NCBI GenBank assembly: GCA_930367205.1
Contig: OV884009.1
Location: 87,255,189-87,319,188 of the forward strand
DNA from: Acanthosoma haemorrhoidale
Lineage: Eukaryota; Arthropoda; Insecta; Hemiptera; Acanthosomatidae
DNA length: 64,000 nucleotides
Direction of reading: 5' to 3'
Notes under the pieces: model-generated
The model's input: only the letters and a program-made list of their open reading frames with translations
What the model was told of the DNA's origin: nothing
Database searches by the model: none
Position numbers and translations under genes: made by a program
Shown here: one piece after another, positions 1-11,960 of the stretch
Layout of the letters: each line of letters begins with the position of its first letter
How positions within the stretch are numbered: the stretch's first letter is position 1

Positions 1-2560
1 TGATCTTAACAAACCAATAAAACCTTCCTATTCAAATAAATCGTCACCATTCAGACCCCAATTTACTACCTAGGAACTTTTTTTCAGATGGCACTGTCAT
101 TATTACATAAATTTCTCATTGAGTGATCTCTTATGGTGAATTGGCTGGCTCTCTTCTCTCCAGCAAATTTATTTATTTCGAGAAGTAACGACTAATTTTT
201 TATTTATTATTAATAAATTATTTGTAATATAAATATTTTTCGATTGATGTATATACTTGCTTATTTACTAGAACTTTTGTAAGGTATTTTTTTTCGTGAT
301 GTATTATTCTTTCATTATCAACCCGAATATAATGTATTTGTTGTACCTAATCATTATTTGTTGAAGTGTTTCTTACTGGATTTTGTTGGAATAACTCGGA
401 ATTCTGAAGAGGTTTTTCTTTTTGGAAGGGCCGGCTGTAGTATGGTAGAATGATCGGATAGCTTCTCCGAGCTAGGAGCCACTGACCAGAGAGTAGTCCC
501 CTATTTGGGCACAATATAGCATCATATCGATATTGCCTTATCCCACTCCCTAGCGACCCAAGAATTAATTTAAGCCCGGGCGTCGAAACCAATCTCAGAC
601 CCCTTAGCAGAATTCGCTTGGCCCCTGGCTGGCGTGTTGTAAGTATAGCCCTTCCGACTATTGCATCGCAAAAGTTCAACAGCCCTTTCTCTAGAACTCA
701 AGAAAGGAAAAATAGATTTTTTGCACGTTTTCAATATATTGAAAATGTGTGGTTTCAACTCATGAATTAGCTGATCTAGAGGTGAGTCATTTCTTTCGAT
801 ATATAAAGGATTCTCTTTTATTTGTATGAGCTATGATAAGAATTCTGTGAGACCAAAAAGAGTTATTATGATGCCCTATTCGGTCCTGCCGAACTTACGA
901 CCAATACATTTTGACAGAACTCACAAGGGGATATGAAGGAAAAAAAAATTGCATAAACTAAAATTGGGTTTACATGAATTACGAACTAAAGTTGTATTTT
1001 GTATATTGCATACATCGAAATTAAGTATGTCGTGAGATACTCACGGAACTCGGCGTATCTTAAAAACTTAATAAATGAATATTACAAACTACTCAATCAT
1101 CGAAAATACTTTATTTTCTCTGCAAAACCATATTCGTAATTGAAAATAACCTTTTCTATCAATTTATTAAAACATAAAGAAGGATAAAATTCACATAAAA
1201 CGTGTGTTTACTAGGCCCAATTTTAGTTTCGTACTTTCCGTTATTGTATTTTAAGTAATAACTGCTCAGCGTAAGTCAAGTGAATTGTGAAATAAACCCT
1301 TAAAATTTAATTCATTTTTACGACCCCACTATCATATACCATCACCCCATATTCTGATGAAAGTAGAGTTGTTAGTGAAATGATATTTGGTGATTCCAAT
1401 TTATGGTATCAAAAATAAAACCAGCTTCGTTAAAATCATGAATGAAAAACCTTATTGGTAATAAAAAATAAACATCTATCTATCATATTGAGTAGGGTAT
1501 CATGTCGTCATTATAGTTACCATGTAAGAGCTGGACGACCCGATTAATTTATTGTAAGTTTGAAGTAGACTGATATTTCAAAAAGTCATTCAAATCGTAT
1601 CGAAACTCTTATTGTGTGACTTGATCTTTTTACAATCGTTTGATAATTATTTGAAAAAATTATCCTTTCCCTTCGGAAATTATTCAAATTTTAACTTTTT
1701 TCATTCAATACCTACTATTGATAACCTCCCTTTTTTTTTTTTGTCACTTCCAGAGTAAGGAAAAAATAATAAAGATAGGGATTTTCCGACCTGGCGCATC
1801 TCAAACGAGCTGGTTGAAGAAACATGCTTGGGTAATGCGTCGGTTGATTGGGTCTGTAAAATGGGCACTGGGAATATTCGAAAATGCTATGAACGGTGTT
1901 AATATTCCGGCCTAGTTCGCGTCATAAACCTACTCGTAAAAGTGTTTCCATCGGCCTGCAGCTCTGCAGTGCGTTTTCATCAAATTACAGCCTGGTCTGA
2001 CCCTCGGGTTTTACTTAGACTGAAATTTACAGTCACACGCGTAAATTTTAAAAAAAATTTGAATGCCTAGAATAATCTTTATACTTGAAAAAAAAAACTT
2101 TTTTCCTGCGTCGTGAATTTTACCGATCCAAACATTCACGTCAAGTGTGGTCCATCACATAATTAATAGTTTCGTTACGATTTTAATGATTGTTTGTAGT
2201 TAAAGTCTAGTAAAGCCCCAACACACAACGAATAATATTAATCATTGATATCCTATTTAATATCATTGTTTTTTTACCCTTTGTTACTTTTAATGGCGCT
2301 GGTAAACACCGTGCAAACTATTATTTCTTTTAAAAAATCACTGGTTAAGGGTTGCGATGTTAATGGCAGTTTTATGTTGAGAGATTAACTTGGGTACTTC
2401 AGGTGGAAGTTATAATTCTCTTGTGATTCTGTTCAAATTAAGTTCCAATGGATATTATATGTTAATATCCAGAACATTGAGAATTTTAATTTGATATGAT
2501 AAAATCATACTTATTTTCTACTTACTTTTTATTTATGGCCAACTAATCAATTAGAGGCCC
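1..2560. other. AT-rich non-coding DNA with unrecognised short ORFs
   Basis: No recognisable gene. A less AT-rich patch at about 430-690 carries two overlapping minus-strand ORFs (110 codons at 347-679 and 62 codons at 570-758). Neither resembles a family I know, and the reading is interrupted on both sides. A 65-codon plus-strand ORF at 1718-1915 overlaps a T-run ending in a CAG at about 1730-1753, which looks like a splice acceptor, but no partner donor or protein family is apparent. The rest is A/T homopolymer-rich sequence typical of intergenic or intronic DNA. Confidence 0.6.
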
Positions 2561-2799
2561 TTTATTATATTTTATGTTATCATTAAATATGATCTTCACG
2601 TAACATTTCATTGATTCTGAGAGTCAAACAAGACGCTAGAATCATCAGAACAGGCAGCATGAAGCGAAACGCTCTATTTCGCCGATTCGCGTTATCGGAT
2701 TCATGGAATTTCATTTTCTTCTTCTTAAGCCCAGTGAGACCTTTATATCTGCTTAACTGGGAAACCAATACGGGGCAATCTTATTTCGTCTTCCTGTCA

Positions 2800-3090
2800 G
2801 TATGTTTATGCTTCAATATCACACATAGAATCAATGAAAACTGTAGCCCCGTCCATTTGGGGGGGGGATTGGTTACTATCCAATTTTGAATCATCCTTAA
2901 CAATATGCTGTTTCCCATATAGACGGGTTTTACAATTGTGATCGCCCTATGCCAATTCTACATAACATCAAAATTTCCTAATAAAATAAAATAGGTGGAC
3001 TAAGTATCTTCCCAAAGGGGGAGGTCTTACTTTGAAACCGATTTTCATTCGTCTCTCATTCTATTGGCATATAGTATTTACAGCCAATTA
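2800..3090 (+). repeat. Dispersed repeat, copy 1 (pair with 20.55-20.86 kb)
   Basis: This segment aligns by eye, collinearly and on the same strand, with about 20,545-20,860. Shared blocks in order are TGAAAACTG(T/A)AGCCCC, a G-rich block followed by ATTGG and AATTTGA-like sequence, CTTAACAATATG, TT(T)GCAATTGTGA-like sequence, and a block ending GAGGTCTTAC. The copies have diverged substantially. No ORF runs through both copies, so the repeat looks non-coding. Class unknown: it could be an old MITE, LTR or untranslated region of a larger element. Boundaries are approximate. Confidence 0.6.
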
Positions 3091-3099
3091 TAGCGATGG

Positions 3100-5640
3100 T
3101 GAAAATTAAGTGCTCCATATTATATTAAAATGATATATCTCACGCATCTAAGATTATGTGTTAGTTAAAGTCAGCAAAAACTGAGAGGCTATGTACTTAA
3201 GCCATTGTGCAAACGTATTGACACAAAGGCCATAATTCTAAAGTAATTTCAAAGCTAATACAAAAGCCAAAGTTTTGAGAAGCTGGCAACATGAACCGCT
3301 TGTTTGCTTTCGTTGGAGCATACTTTAATAAGTTTTAATAATTTGATAAGTATTCAGAAAACTCACGTGGCGTCATATGTATTGACATTCAACAGTTTAA
3401 GAAAAACGAATTAAAAACTTGCAAAATTCACAATGACAAATTGATTGAATAATTTAACGGATAACCCCCACTCATGAATAGTCAATTCTTCAAAATTCGA
3501 GGAAAATTCATGAATACATACATTCCTCAATCAAGGCACGAAGTTTCCCTGGCATCATTTCCAATTATACTAGCAATGGATTAACTGAAAAATAAGAAAT
3601 AAAAATTTAGATTATTCTTCAATCGACAAGTGGGTTTGAATTTGTATGTGCATACCGAAATAGTAGAAAAATATTTTACAAAAAATTTTGGTTGCTTAAA
3701 AAGGAACTGTATTAAAAACACAGCATACTTATCAGTCCAACTCAATAAAACATAAATTGTCAATCATGTTCATATAAATAATAATAAAATTATAACAAGA
3801 TAACATTAGTAGTCTTACTTATTGAAATTTAAATAGCATTATATTTAAAACGTTCTAGGCAACATAAAAGAAAACTGATTGGAATCTGATAGTGATGGAT
3901 AGATGCGCAAGTGAGGCCAAAATAGAGCAGGCAGTCGCCCTCAAGTGTCTCCGTTTGGTTCCAATCTGTGAAAAAGGTGTTTTGTGGTTCGGGAAATGAC
4001 GCCTCTACGCCCAAATCATACGTCATTTACTTGGAACTCAAGCCCTCAAACCAAACCTATTTCTCTTCTCGGTGTCACCTTTCAATCCTGGACCCGGATC
4101 ATTTCCTTCCGAACAGAATTGACTGGTAATTGCCACCATTGCATGTGTTAATAAATGGTGGAAAACCTATGGCAGTCATCTGCACGTATCAATGAAACTC
4201 ATCCAATAAACATAGCTTTTTTCATTCATAAGCTCTAAAATCCTTTACTTAAAGTTCTGATGATGGTGTGAGACAAGCAGCAAGTTATTGAACCACTTAC
4301 CCAGCACATGTCACTGCTACGTTTATTGTGCAGAGAGGTCCACGTATGAGCAATTGAAAAAAAAATGGAAAATGTTTAATAATTATACAGTATAATCCTT
4401 CTATGTAAACTAGTCATTTTCTTCGTCACAGTCCATTCATCAACACTATGTTCCCGGGAACTGGTTCGATTGATCAATCACGCTTCTTCTGCCCTACGTT
4501 GTTCCACGTATATAAATTGAATTCAAAATACATTATTAAATATACCAGACCCAGAGAGAGTCAGATATTTGATGCAGGTGCATAATTAGACTGTGGTACT
4601 TGTAAATCCAATACTGGCATCAAACCGCTGAGCATATGTACGACCGCATCATTGTTTAATTAATAACGTTTACGTCCACAGCAGCGACTCAAAATCTAGG
4701 GCAGGAAGCGTCGTAATCAACTGCCTAATCTGATAAATGATTCACTTAGACGAAATGTAGTAAATTCCTTGAAGGTACATAAAAACCTGCCTAGGGAAGG
4801 TTAATTTCCTCCGGGAAATTACAGCAAGTTTGGTTCAACGGGTTTTAACTTTTTGTTTTTAATAACATTTGGGGGGCAGTTTGAGAAATACTTCTTAGAC
4901 GGACTTACATAATACCTAGTCAATATATTTATTTGTTTGTACTTGACATCCACATGAGATAATATAAAATCGACAGATCTGTGATTAAGGTCAGATAAGT
5001 TTTGAATTATCTTACTTATGTTAGGTTGGCACATTGAAGTTTTAGTTAAGTTTTTCAGCTTTATTACACGTTGATGTGCTTCATGTTCACGCACTAAAAT
5101 ATGTAATTTAGTGCTCTGCCATTAAGGCCTTTAAATCTTAGGAGCATTGATATTTTTTTAACATTGTCACTTTTCCCAGTAGTTCAAATCGACATATTTT
5201 TTTTTTTTTCTCATCGCCGACAATGTCTAACTTCATCAAAGATTACTTGTGTTTTTGTTACTCATAATAAAATAAACAAATAATTCTTTAAATGATCATT
5301 GTTTCAAACCTCTTGTGAATATTGTATGAAAATATAAAATAAATACACAAAAAAATCAAACATGAATCCATCAAGATCAGAGTGGTATATATTTTAGTGT
5401 ATTACATCCCGCTTATCTGCCGAAATAACGAATTAAGTATACTGTAAAGTGAAAAAGTGAAGTGAGTATGGGATAGTCACAAAGAGCAAAAAAAAAAAAA
5501 TAGGAGGAAAGAAGAAGAGGAAGTGTGCATGAGTAAAACAGGGTTGGAGTGGAGGGATGGGGAGAGTGAACAAAAGGCATGCCTATGTCAGAGCGGCTCA
5601 AAGACAGCCCATGTAGGACCAGCCCGGAATTTTGTGCGAT
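3100..5640. other. AT-rich non-coding stretch
   Basis: No supported gene. Minus-strand ORFs of 65 codons (3829-4026) and 91 codons (4819-5094) have no recognisable domain. A purine-rich plus-strand patch at 5480-5580 produces a low-complexity ORF on the other strand. I see no repeat or RNA gene here. Confidence 0.6.
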
Positions 5641-5669
5641 AGTGATCCACCTCATTCCAGTCCGGCTCA

Positions 5670-5880
5670 AGCACCTTTACTCCCTTTTAATGAGAGTGGA
5701 TGAATGGGCTTAGGCTAATGAAAGAATGATGGTATATTTTCATCTAATTTTTTAATAGACAAAGTTTTGACGTAGTATGTTTTCCATCATCAGGTCCTGA
5801 TAACAACAAAAGAAAGTGTTAATAGTTATTCAAAATAATTATTATAATCAGGTAATGTAAGTTAAACTAGTTGCCTCTTT
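5670..5880 (+). repeat. Dispersed repeat carrying the GACAAAGTTT block
   Basis: Sequence from about 5688 (AGTGGATGAATGGGCTTAGG) through a T-rich block into GACAAAGTTTTGACG and ATCAGGTCCTGATAAC (to about 5811) matches both arms of the inverted-repeat structure at 25.09-25.51 kb. The similarity continues weakly into the following AT-rich sequence (TAGTTATT then CAGGTAATGTAA) as at 25,230-25,260. So this is a third, single-arm copy. No coding sequence is seen and the class is unknown. Confidence 0.6.
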
Positions 5881-8130
5881 CGAGTTGGTTGGTTCCTTTG
5901 TGAACGTATTGTTTAAATTCATATATACGTTCATTTGTAGTTTTCCTACTCCAAGGAATTTTATATAGGGCGTGTAAAAAATGTGTGATTAACAAATGTT
6001 TGATTGACTGAGTATCAATGTAAAATTTGTTTTGACCCACTGAGTGGATAGTGGCATTATTAAAGCAATTGCTTTTTCCAGTGAATTGTTTGTGAAGAGG
6101 AAAATAACGAAGAAAGAGATGAGCATAAATAAATATAATAAAATTAGGTGGACGACCTCTTAGTCCTTCCATACCAAATATACTATACACCAAATCCGTT
6201 TAAATCCCGCTTAAATTTTACTATGGAATCTGAAACAACCAACCATATCCACTTTTTATACCTGCTCTTAATGAAAAACACCGCACAGTATCATCACTGA
6301 TTGGTATACTAAGTCCTCATATACATTCATTATTTAACCAAAGGCCCAAAAAACCGTCTAAAACCTTATGGCCGAGTGCACACAACCCTTAATAATAAAT
6401 AAATCCGATCCTATCAATCAATATTCTATCTACTAACCAATGGCCGATGTCAATAGTTAACTTCATGGTCCATAGATTTCACAAACCAATGCCCGATGTC
6501 GATAATGCATATATTTTAATAACCCATCCCCAACCGGAACTAATCATAGCAATGTATAGTTTTTGCTAATCTACTAACATACACTGAATTACAACTTAGG
6601 CTAAAAACCAAGATTTAAATGTCCTATTTCTTTAACTTCCTTACACACTGCTTAGATAAAGTCCCTTGCAGTGCTAAAACGTGTCACTCAACCTACATTA
6701 GTGAATGTAAACAATAGCAACTTATCAAGCAATATTAAACAGGTGTCATCAACATAAGAATTAACAGTTTCGCGAAACATCAGCTAAGGCCTAACCACAA
6801 GTTTGACTCCCAATACCCAAAGCATTTTTTATCACTTACTAGAAACACTACTTATTGATTTATTACATATCGATCATGTTAATTACAACACTGACAAACA
6901 ACAGATTTCGAAGCCATGCCCACAAATAGTACCATTATAAAATAGTCCCAACTTACTGGTAACCTAGCTTGATTTATTGTCAATTTAACTTTCTCCAATT
7001 CATTGATTACTGTGCCAATAATTTTGATAGATACTGCCATTCCGCTTTTATAAACACTGTGGTTCTCATCAATTTCCTTACCAGCTTATGTTATTACAAA
7101 AAGCTGTTTTATTTTATGCCTTATATTTTTATTGTTGTTAATGATCTTGGTCATTATTTCTTAACGTATGTCTTTCTCTTCTTCTCATTACTTTATGCAT
7201 CTGTGTATCCTACGTTTAAACTTCATCCATCAATAAATTTGATAAAAATTTAACATTTCCCTTTCATGAGCTTAAGTCGATATCCCAACAAACCCATCCA
7301 CTCAATTATAAATTTTCGGCTATCAATTAATTTTAAGTTTTCTATTTTTTGAGTAGATAAGATATTCAATACATTTGTAGATTGTAGACATAAAAGCTGT
7401 TAATATTTTTATTGAACTGCAATCTGGAGTCCATCCATATAATAAAAATACAATGCATTCAACAAAGTTATTTGTAATGACTGTATCGGACCCCATCCAA
7501 ATATAATACTCTACCATCTTATTACATGACCCAACCTGTCTGTTGGGGATTACTTCCACCAAATTGCAACCTTTTACAGAGATAAGCAAACATTTTTCAT
7601 TTTCTACCCGTCCTCACCACAAAGACCTAAAACTCCTTTGAAACCCCTCGTGTAATTTGCCCGTACTGAAATTGTCCCTTGATGTTTAATTAACGGAACT
7701 TAAATATATGGAACGGAACGGGAAATAAGTTTATATATTTCCTTTAATTTCCACCAAAACGGCGTTTTTTAATTTTAATTAAACTTTATTCTTCCTGCTG
7801 AAAATAATTGACTAACACAATTTAACTTCTGATTACATATTGTTTAATAAATTGCGTTGAAGGTGAAAAAAAATCGATATATTTTCAATAGTTGAGCTTT
7901 GATAAAGGAACCCCTATGTCTCACATTTTTCGAAAAATCGAATAGATAGATATAGAAAATAAATTTTAAAAACATTTACTTCATTGAAGGCGTAGGGATG
8001 TGGTGACCCCATACCCTGGTCTTAATACTACATTGGCAATCCATATTGGGGGAAAAAACATTTACACTGACACGCACACTACATACATACACCCATATTA
8101 CAGGCACATATAATATACAAAGACACTGTT
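5880..8130. other. AT-rich non-coding stretch
   Basis: No supported gene or RNA. ORFs of 108 codons (5867-6193, minus), 94 codons (6969-7253, plus, hydrophobic and F/Y-rich) and 88 codons (7323-7589, minus) have compositions expected of AT-rich DNA and show no family motif. Confidence 0.6.
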
Positions 8131-8319
8131 TCTGTCTGCAATAACATGATTGGCAACCACACCAGCAAACTAGGGTACGTAGTTTGGGATGATAGTGGGG
8201 CTATCCCCACTACCCGAAAATCTAATAAATTAGGAAACCTAAAACAGCTTCGGAGCCAAATAGTCAACAACAGAAACCACCCGGCTATCCCAGGTTTGTG
8301 CTACTTTAATCTCTTACTT

Positions 8320-8579
8320 TAACCTAGGATATTGGGATGGCCTGTCTCTTTACAGACCCGTAGCACACAAATTGGAAAATACTATCTAGACATAACTGCT
8401 AACCAAGGAATTCGCTGGATTGGTCTTGGCACTTTGGAGAAGAAACGTCATACTAATTACTATAGCTGCAGAGAGAGGTCCCATGAGTATGGTATAGAAT
8501 TCATTATCAAGAGAAGTTATCGACAACAAGTAATAGGGTTTAAGGCTCTAAGCCAAAGAATTTGTCTAATAGGGATCCA
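8320..8579 (+). pseudogene. RTE-like endonuclease, N-terminal half
   Basis: Start of an exonuclease-endonuclease-phosphatase (AP-like) domain, which in these elements nicks target DNA for target-primed reverse transcription. An open frame from 8332 contains KYYLDIT, then IRWIGLGTLEKK (family form usually EIRWTGSG), then CRERSHEYGIEFIIK (family HEHGVGF-type motif) and ALSQRICLIGIQ. The catalytic Glu expected just before IRW is not present: the residue before IRW is Gly. After IGIQ at 8580 the frame enters the inserted Jockey sequence and loses all resemblance. The matching continuation starts in frame at 10,575. The first codons before 8332 look frameshifted relative to the usual TWNVRSL start. 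Confidence 0.8.
8568..8579 (+). repeat. Target-site duplication, left copy
   Basis: AATAGGGATCCA at the left edge of the Jockey insertion, identical over 12 bases to 10,574-10,585 at the right edge. Both copies encode the same residues (I-G-I) in the RTE endonuclease frame, as expected if one target codon run was duplicated by target-primed reverse transcription. Confidence 0.85.
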
Positions 8580-8608
8580 GCCGATTGGTAAAGCGGTGAT
8601 TGGCATCC

Positions 8609-10254
8609 TTTCGTTCCGATTCTTTTAATTCCTACCTCTCCTCTCTGTCTACCAGGGATAACTCCTTGTGGAATGTAACCTGTTTCACATCCACTACGTC
8701 GTGATGATGGGTCCTGGGTGGCTTCGGACGGGGATAGGTCGGAGGAATTTGCTCTGCATCTTACCCATACTTTCACACCTCACCTTTCTCATCAAAGCCA
8801 TACTGACAGCACAACTGTGGAAGATTTCCTCACTTCACCTTTTCCTCTCACTCTTCCACCAAAAGCCGTTAATCCCTCTGAGGTCAAATATCTTCTGAAA
8901 AACTTACCTTACCGAAATTCCCCTGGATATGATCTCCTTACTCCTCAAATTCTCAAACAACTTCCTCCTAAAGCCATAATCTTTTTAACCTATATATATA
9001 ATTGCATTATCCGAACGATGCACTTTCCTCTCCTCAGGAAACATTCCATTATTGTCCTATTCGCCAAACCCGGTAAACCACCCAATGACGCCTCATCTTA
9101 CCGTCCAATTAGCCTACTCCCTATCCTCTCAAAAATATTTGAGAAACTCCTACTAAAACGTCTATTTCCAATTAATTGTTGAATCCAAAAACCTTTTTCC
9201 CACACACCAGTTTGGTTTCCGCCAACGACATTCCACTGCTCAACAAGGCCTTCGCGGTGTTGATCACATCTCCTCAGCCCTTGAAACCAAAAAGTATTGC
9301 ACTGCTGCCTTTCTCGACATAGCTCAAGCTTTTGACAGGGTTTGGCACGCAGTTTTGCTCTATAAGCTCAAAAGATATTTACCACAGACCCTTTTCCTAA
9401 TCCTACAGTCCTACCTTTCAAACCGCTTCTTCCAAGTCCGCTGTGGTTTAGAATACTCTAACTACTATCCCATAAGTGCAGGAGTTCCACAGGGCAGTGT
9501 CCTGGACCCCATCCTCTATAACCTATACACCGCTGATGTCCTCTCTACTCCCAATACCTTCTTGGCCACATTTGCAGATGACACTGCAGTCTTGTCATCC
9601 AATCTAGACCCCGACATAGCATCCCACAACCTTCAAAAACACGACGAGATCGAGTATTGGTGCAATCAATGGCGGATCAAAGTTAATGAAGCAAAATGTT
9701 CCCACATTACCTTCACCCTTTGTCGCAAGTCTTGTCCACTAGTTTATTTTAATTCTATTCCTCTCCCTGTATCCGAGACAGTACGGTACTTAGGCTTCCA
9801 TCTTGTCAAACGACTGACCTGGAACCCACATACGAGACTAAAAAGACAAGAACTAAACAGACGCTTTGGACAACTGTACAGACTACTTCAAAGGACATCC
9901 CATCTCTCAATAGAAAATAAACTACTAATCTACAAAGTTATACTTAAACCAATCTGGACATATGGAATAGAGCTATGGGGGACAGCAAAAAAGTCGAACA
10001 TCAAGCGTATCCAATCCTTTCAATCAAAAGTCCTGAGAACAATAGTAAATGCCCCTTATTATGTCAGCAACAAAACCCTTCATAACGACCTTAATATACC
10101 CTACATTCTAGAACTCATCCCTTCCAAGTTTACGAAATTCCACAGTAGCCTTTCCAACCACCCTAATCCTGTAGCACAGTCATTGCACTGCGCCACTCAT
10201 CCCTATAATCCTCCTCGGAGACTGAAACGGCAGTGGCCTCGTGACCTGCTATAA
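8609..10254 (+). pseudogene. Jockey-type reverse transcriptase (Jk-A), frameshifted
   Basis: Reverse transcriptase of a Jockey-clade element, which copies element RNA into DNA at a nicked chromosomal site. It is read in three pieces: linker to about 8678; fingers from 8679 (RRDDGSWVASD, NSPGYDLLTPQ, SYRPISLLPILSKIFEKLL) to a stop at 9180-9182; then the palm and thumb from 9181 to a stop at 10,252. Motifs: HQFGFRQRHST; FLDIAQAFDRVW (catalytic Asp codon 9316-9318); GVPQGSVLDP, where the family almost always has VLGP; FADD at 9571-9582; WRIKVNEAK; VRYLGFHL; YGIELWGTA; NIPYILELIPSKF near the C-terminus. All catalytic aspartates are retained despite the frameshifts near 8679 and 9180, which suggests a fairly young copy. 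Confidence 0.9.
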
Positions 10255-10573
10255 ACGCGTGATAGTGGGAGTCCTGGCTATGGCCAGTCTCTCCAATCAT
10301 GTCCTGAGCGTCTGTGGCTCTCGCGCTCTTGGTCAGCCTCCACTGGCTAGTATCCGGTGACGCGGCTGACGGAGGAGCGTGGGGGACTTCCCAAGACTCC
10401 GCCTTTTCTTCGCGGTGGATTTGGGGGGTCTCTGGGCTGTCTGTAAATATTGTATGAATGAGCGAGTGAATGATGAACTGTAAATATTGTATGAATGAGA
10501 GCATATATCTTAATTACTTATTGCCTTATAAAAGGCAGATTGTAATTATTGCACAATAAAGGAATTTAACTAC
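10255..10573 (+). other. Jk-A 3' untranslated region
   Basis: Non-coding tail following the reverse-transcriptase stop. Recognisable blocks are GGGAGTCCTGGC, CAATCATGTCCTGAGCGT, GCGGCTGACGGAGGAGC, TGTATGAATGAGCGAGTGAA, TTACTTATTGCC and ACAATAAAG. These blocks define the three other copies (12.96-13.45, 32.23-32.44 and 52.55-53.0 kb). ORFs on either strand within it are shadows of this conserved tail. Confidence 0.85.
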
Positions 10574-10585
10574 AATAGGGATCCA
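10574..10585 (+). repeat. Target-site duplication, right copy
   Basis: AATAGGGATCCA, identical to 8568-8579. It directly follows the 3' end of Jk-A (ATTTAACTAC). Confidence 0.85.
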
Positions 10586-11010
10586 AGGAACATTTTGTAA
10601 TTATTCCATTTTAAGTATGCATGCTTCCATCGAACCTTCGGAAGATGAAGAAAATGAAGCCTTCTATGAACTCATGAAAAAAACTGTAGATGCCTGCTCA
10701 CAATATGGTATGAGGATTATTGAAGGTGGGGAAAGAATTAATATTTCACCCGACTATTGGTCGTCAGCCTGCACAAGTCAAGCAATGACAATGAAATTTT
10801 CCCAAAGACTTATAAATTTTGCTCCACAACATAATCCACAAAGGTACATGGAAAACACCTGACAGGTCAACACTAATCCAGATTGATCATATCCTTATTG
10901 CCAGAAGGCATATATATCCGATATCCTCAATGTGAGCGTATTCTGAAGGGCAAATGTAGATTCTGATCGCTTTTTAACGATCGCTCACATGAGTGCCAAG
11001 CACGAATAGC
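10574..11010 (+). pseudogene. RTE-like endonuclease, C-terminal half
   Basis: Continuation of the endonuclease interrupted at 8579. The frame from 10,575 reads IGIQ, then NYSILSMHASIEPSEDEENE (family form YAPTE...DEE), FYELMKKTVDACSQYGMRII where the family continues GDFNAK but here reads EGG, and RLINFAPQHN. It then needs a frame change to KGTWKTPDRST, IQIDHILIARRH and a degenerate DSDRFLT (family SDHxL). The loss of the GDFNA motif and stops near 10,860 and 11,005 show that it is inactive. The right copy of the target-site duplication (10,574-10,585) lies at its start. Confidence 0.82.
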
Positions 11011-11199
11011 GCCACCAACGATGTAATAGTTCATACCCAACATAAATCAGAACTAGACAAGTGTATCTCGGAGGTTGATGCCGTGAAATATATAGTTTTC
11101 ATGTGGGCTATATACTGAGAGGTTATAGCAGGCAGAGATATTAAGTTACTTGGACGGCAAGAAAAGGGCTCGAGATCGCCATGATTTGGTGACGAGTGT

Positions 11200-11960
11200 G
11201 AGAGATTGTCTCTGTTGGATTAGCTTTTAGAAGCAGCAAGAAAAATGTGGCTTAGCAGCAAAAACCAAACACATAGTCACAGATCCCCTGGCCCGGCGAG
11301 GAAATCACTATCGGAGGATATTTCGAAAAAGTCCCCGAGTTTGTCTATCTTGGGTCCCTTATAACCCAAGACAATGTTGTGGATTCTAAAATTAAACGAA
11401 GAGTATTATGTGCCAACCATTGTTATTGTGGTCTCAGTGCCTATTTCAGGATCCCTGATATATTTAAGGACACTAAGATTCATTAATATAAAACAAATAT
11501 TTAACCAATTCTCCTCTGTCTCAGAAACGTGGGCTATCTCCAATACTGGTGGTCAGAACTTATTATAATCTTGAACTTGTAAGAATGGTGGTCTTTGAGA
11601 GGAAGATTCCTAAAATCTTTGGAGCTGTTAAGGTCAGCCACGTAGGGAGACATCCAATAAAACGGGAGTTCAAAGATCTATTCAAGGAACCAACCAGACG
11701 AGATCCTGTATTTTAGGATCATTAGATTGAGGTGAGCCGGACACGTTATACGGATGGCTGAGAATAAAATAATGAATGAAACGAAAATAATGAGCTACTT
11801 CACAGATCAAGACGCTGAGGAAGGGCTCTTCTTCGATGAAATGCTGGCGGATACCAGGTATAGACCTGGATGGATGTGAGGAAATGGATGGTTAGTTTAG
11901 TGGAGGCTGGTACAGGAAGCCAAGACTCGACATCGAGTTGAAGCGTCGACTTAATAATAA
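11200..11960 (+). pseudogene. RTE-like reverse transcriptase, C-terminal remnant
   Basis: Thumb and C-terminal region of the same element, heavily frameshifted. Readable pieces in order: AARKCGLAAKTKH; FEKVPEFVYLGSLIT with QDNVVDSKIKRR; ETWAISN (family YGAETW); VFERKIPKIFGAVK; and WMDVRKWMVSLVEAGTG near 11,870-11,930, matching the usual W...DLR...W..LVEEAK end. The fingers, palm and FADD/YADD motif are absent between the endonuclease and this block, so about half of the protein was deleted. No 3' end or tail is clear. Confidence 0.72.

Larger units (their letters stand above)
8580..10573 (+). mobile_element. Jockey-like retrotransposon Jk-A, 5'-truncated, nested in RTE
   Basis: About 2.0-kb insertion bounded by the 12-bp duplications at 8568-8579 and 10,574-10,585. 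It begins inside the linker between endonuclease and reverse transcriptase (FRSDSFNSYLSSLSTRDNSLW in one frame at 8609-8671), so the gag-like ORF and endonuclease are missing: a typical 5' truncation from incomplete reverse transcription. It carries the whole reverse transcriptase (with frameshifts), a 3' untranslated region at 10,255-10,573 and an AATAAA near its 3' end. It is the longest of four Jk-A copies in the window. Confidence 0.88.
8140..11960 (+). mobile_element. RTE-like non-LTR retrotransposon, decayed and interrupted
   Basis: Host element of a nested pair. The endonuclease N-terminal half is at about 8320-8579 and resumes at 10,574. The C-terminal end of the reverse transcriptase follows at about 11,200-11,960. 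The Jockey element at 8580-10,573 sits between the halves. Removing it and one copy of the 12-bp duplication restores one continuous endonuclease frame. The less AT-rich sequence from about 8140 is probably its 5' leader, but that start is a guess. The reverse-transcriptase fingers and palm are missing (a deletion around 11,000-11,200), so the copy is dead. The family is recognised from the endonuclease signature of 'CFDP2-like' insect retroelement proteins and from a FVYLGS thumb region. The exact clade (RTE or a relative) was not tested. Confidence 0.8.
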
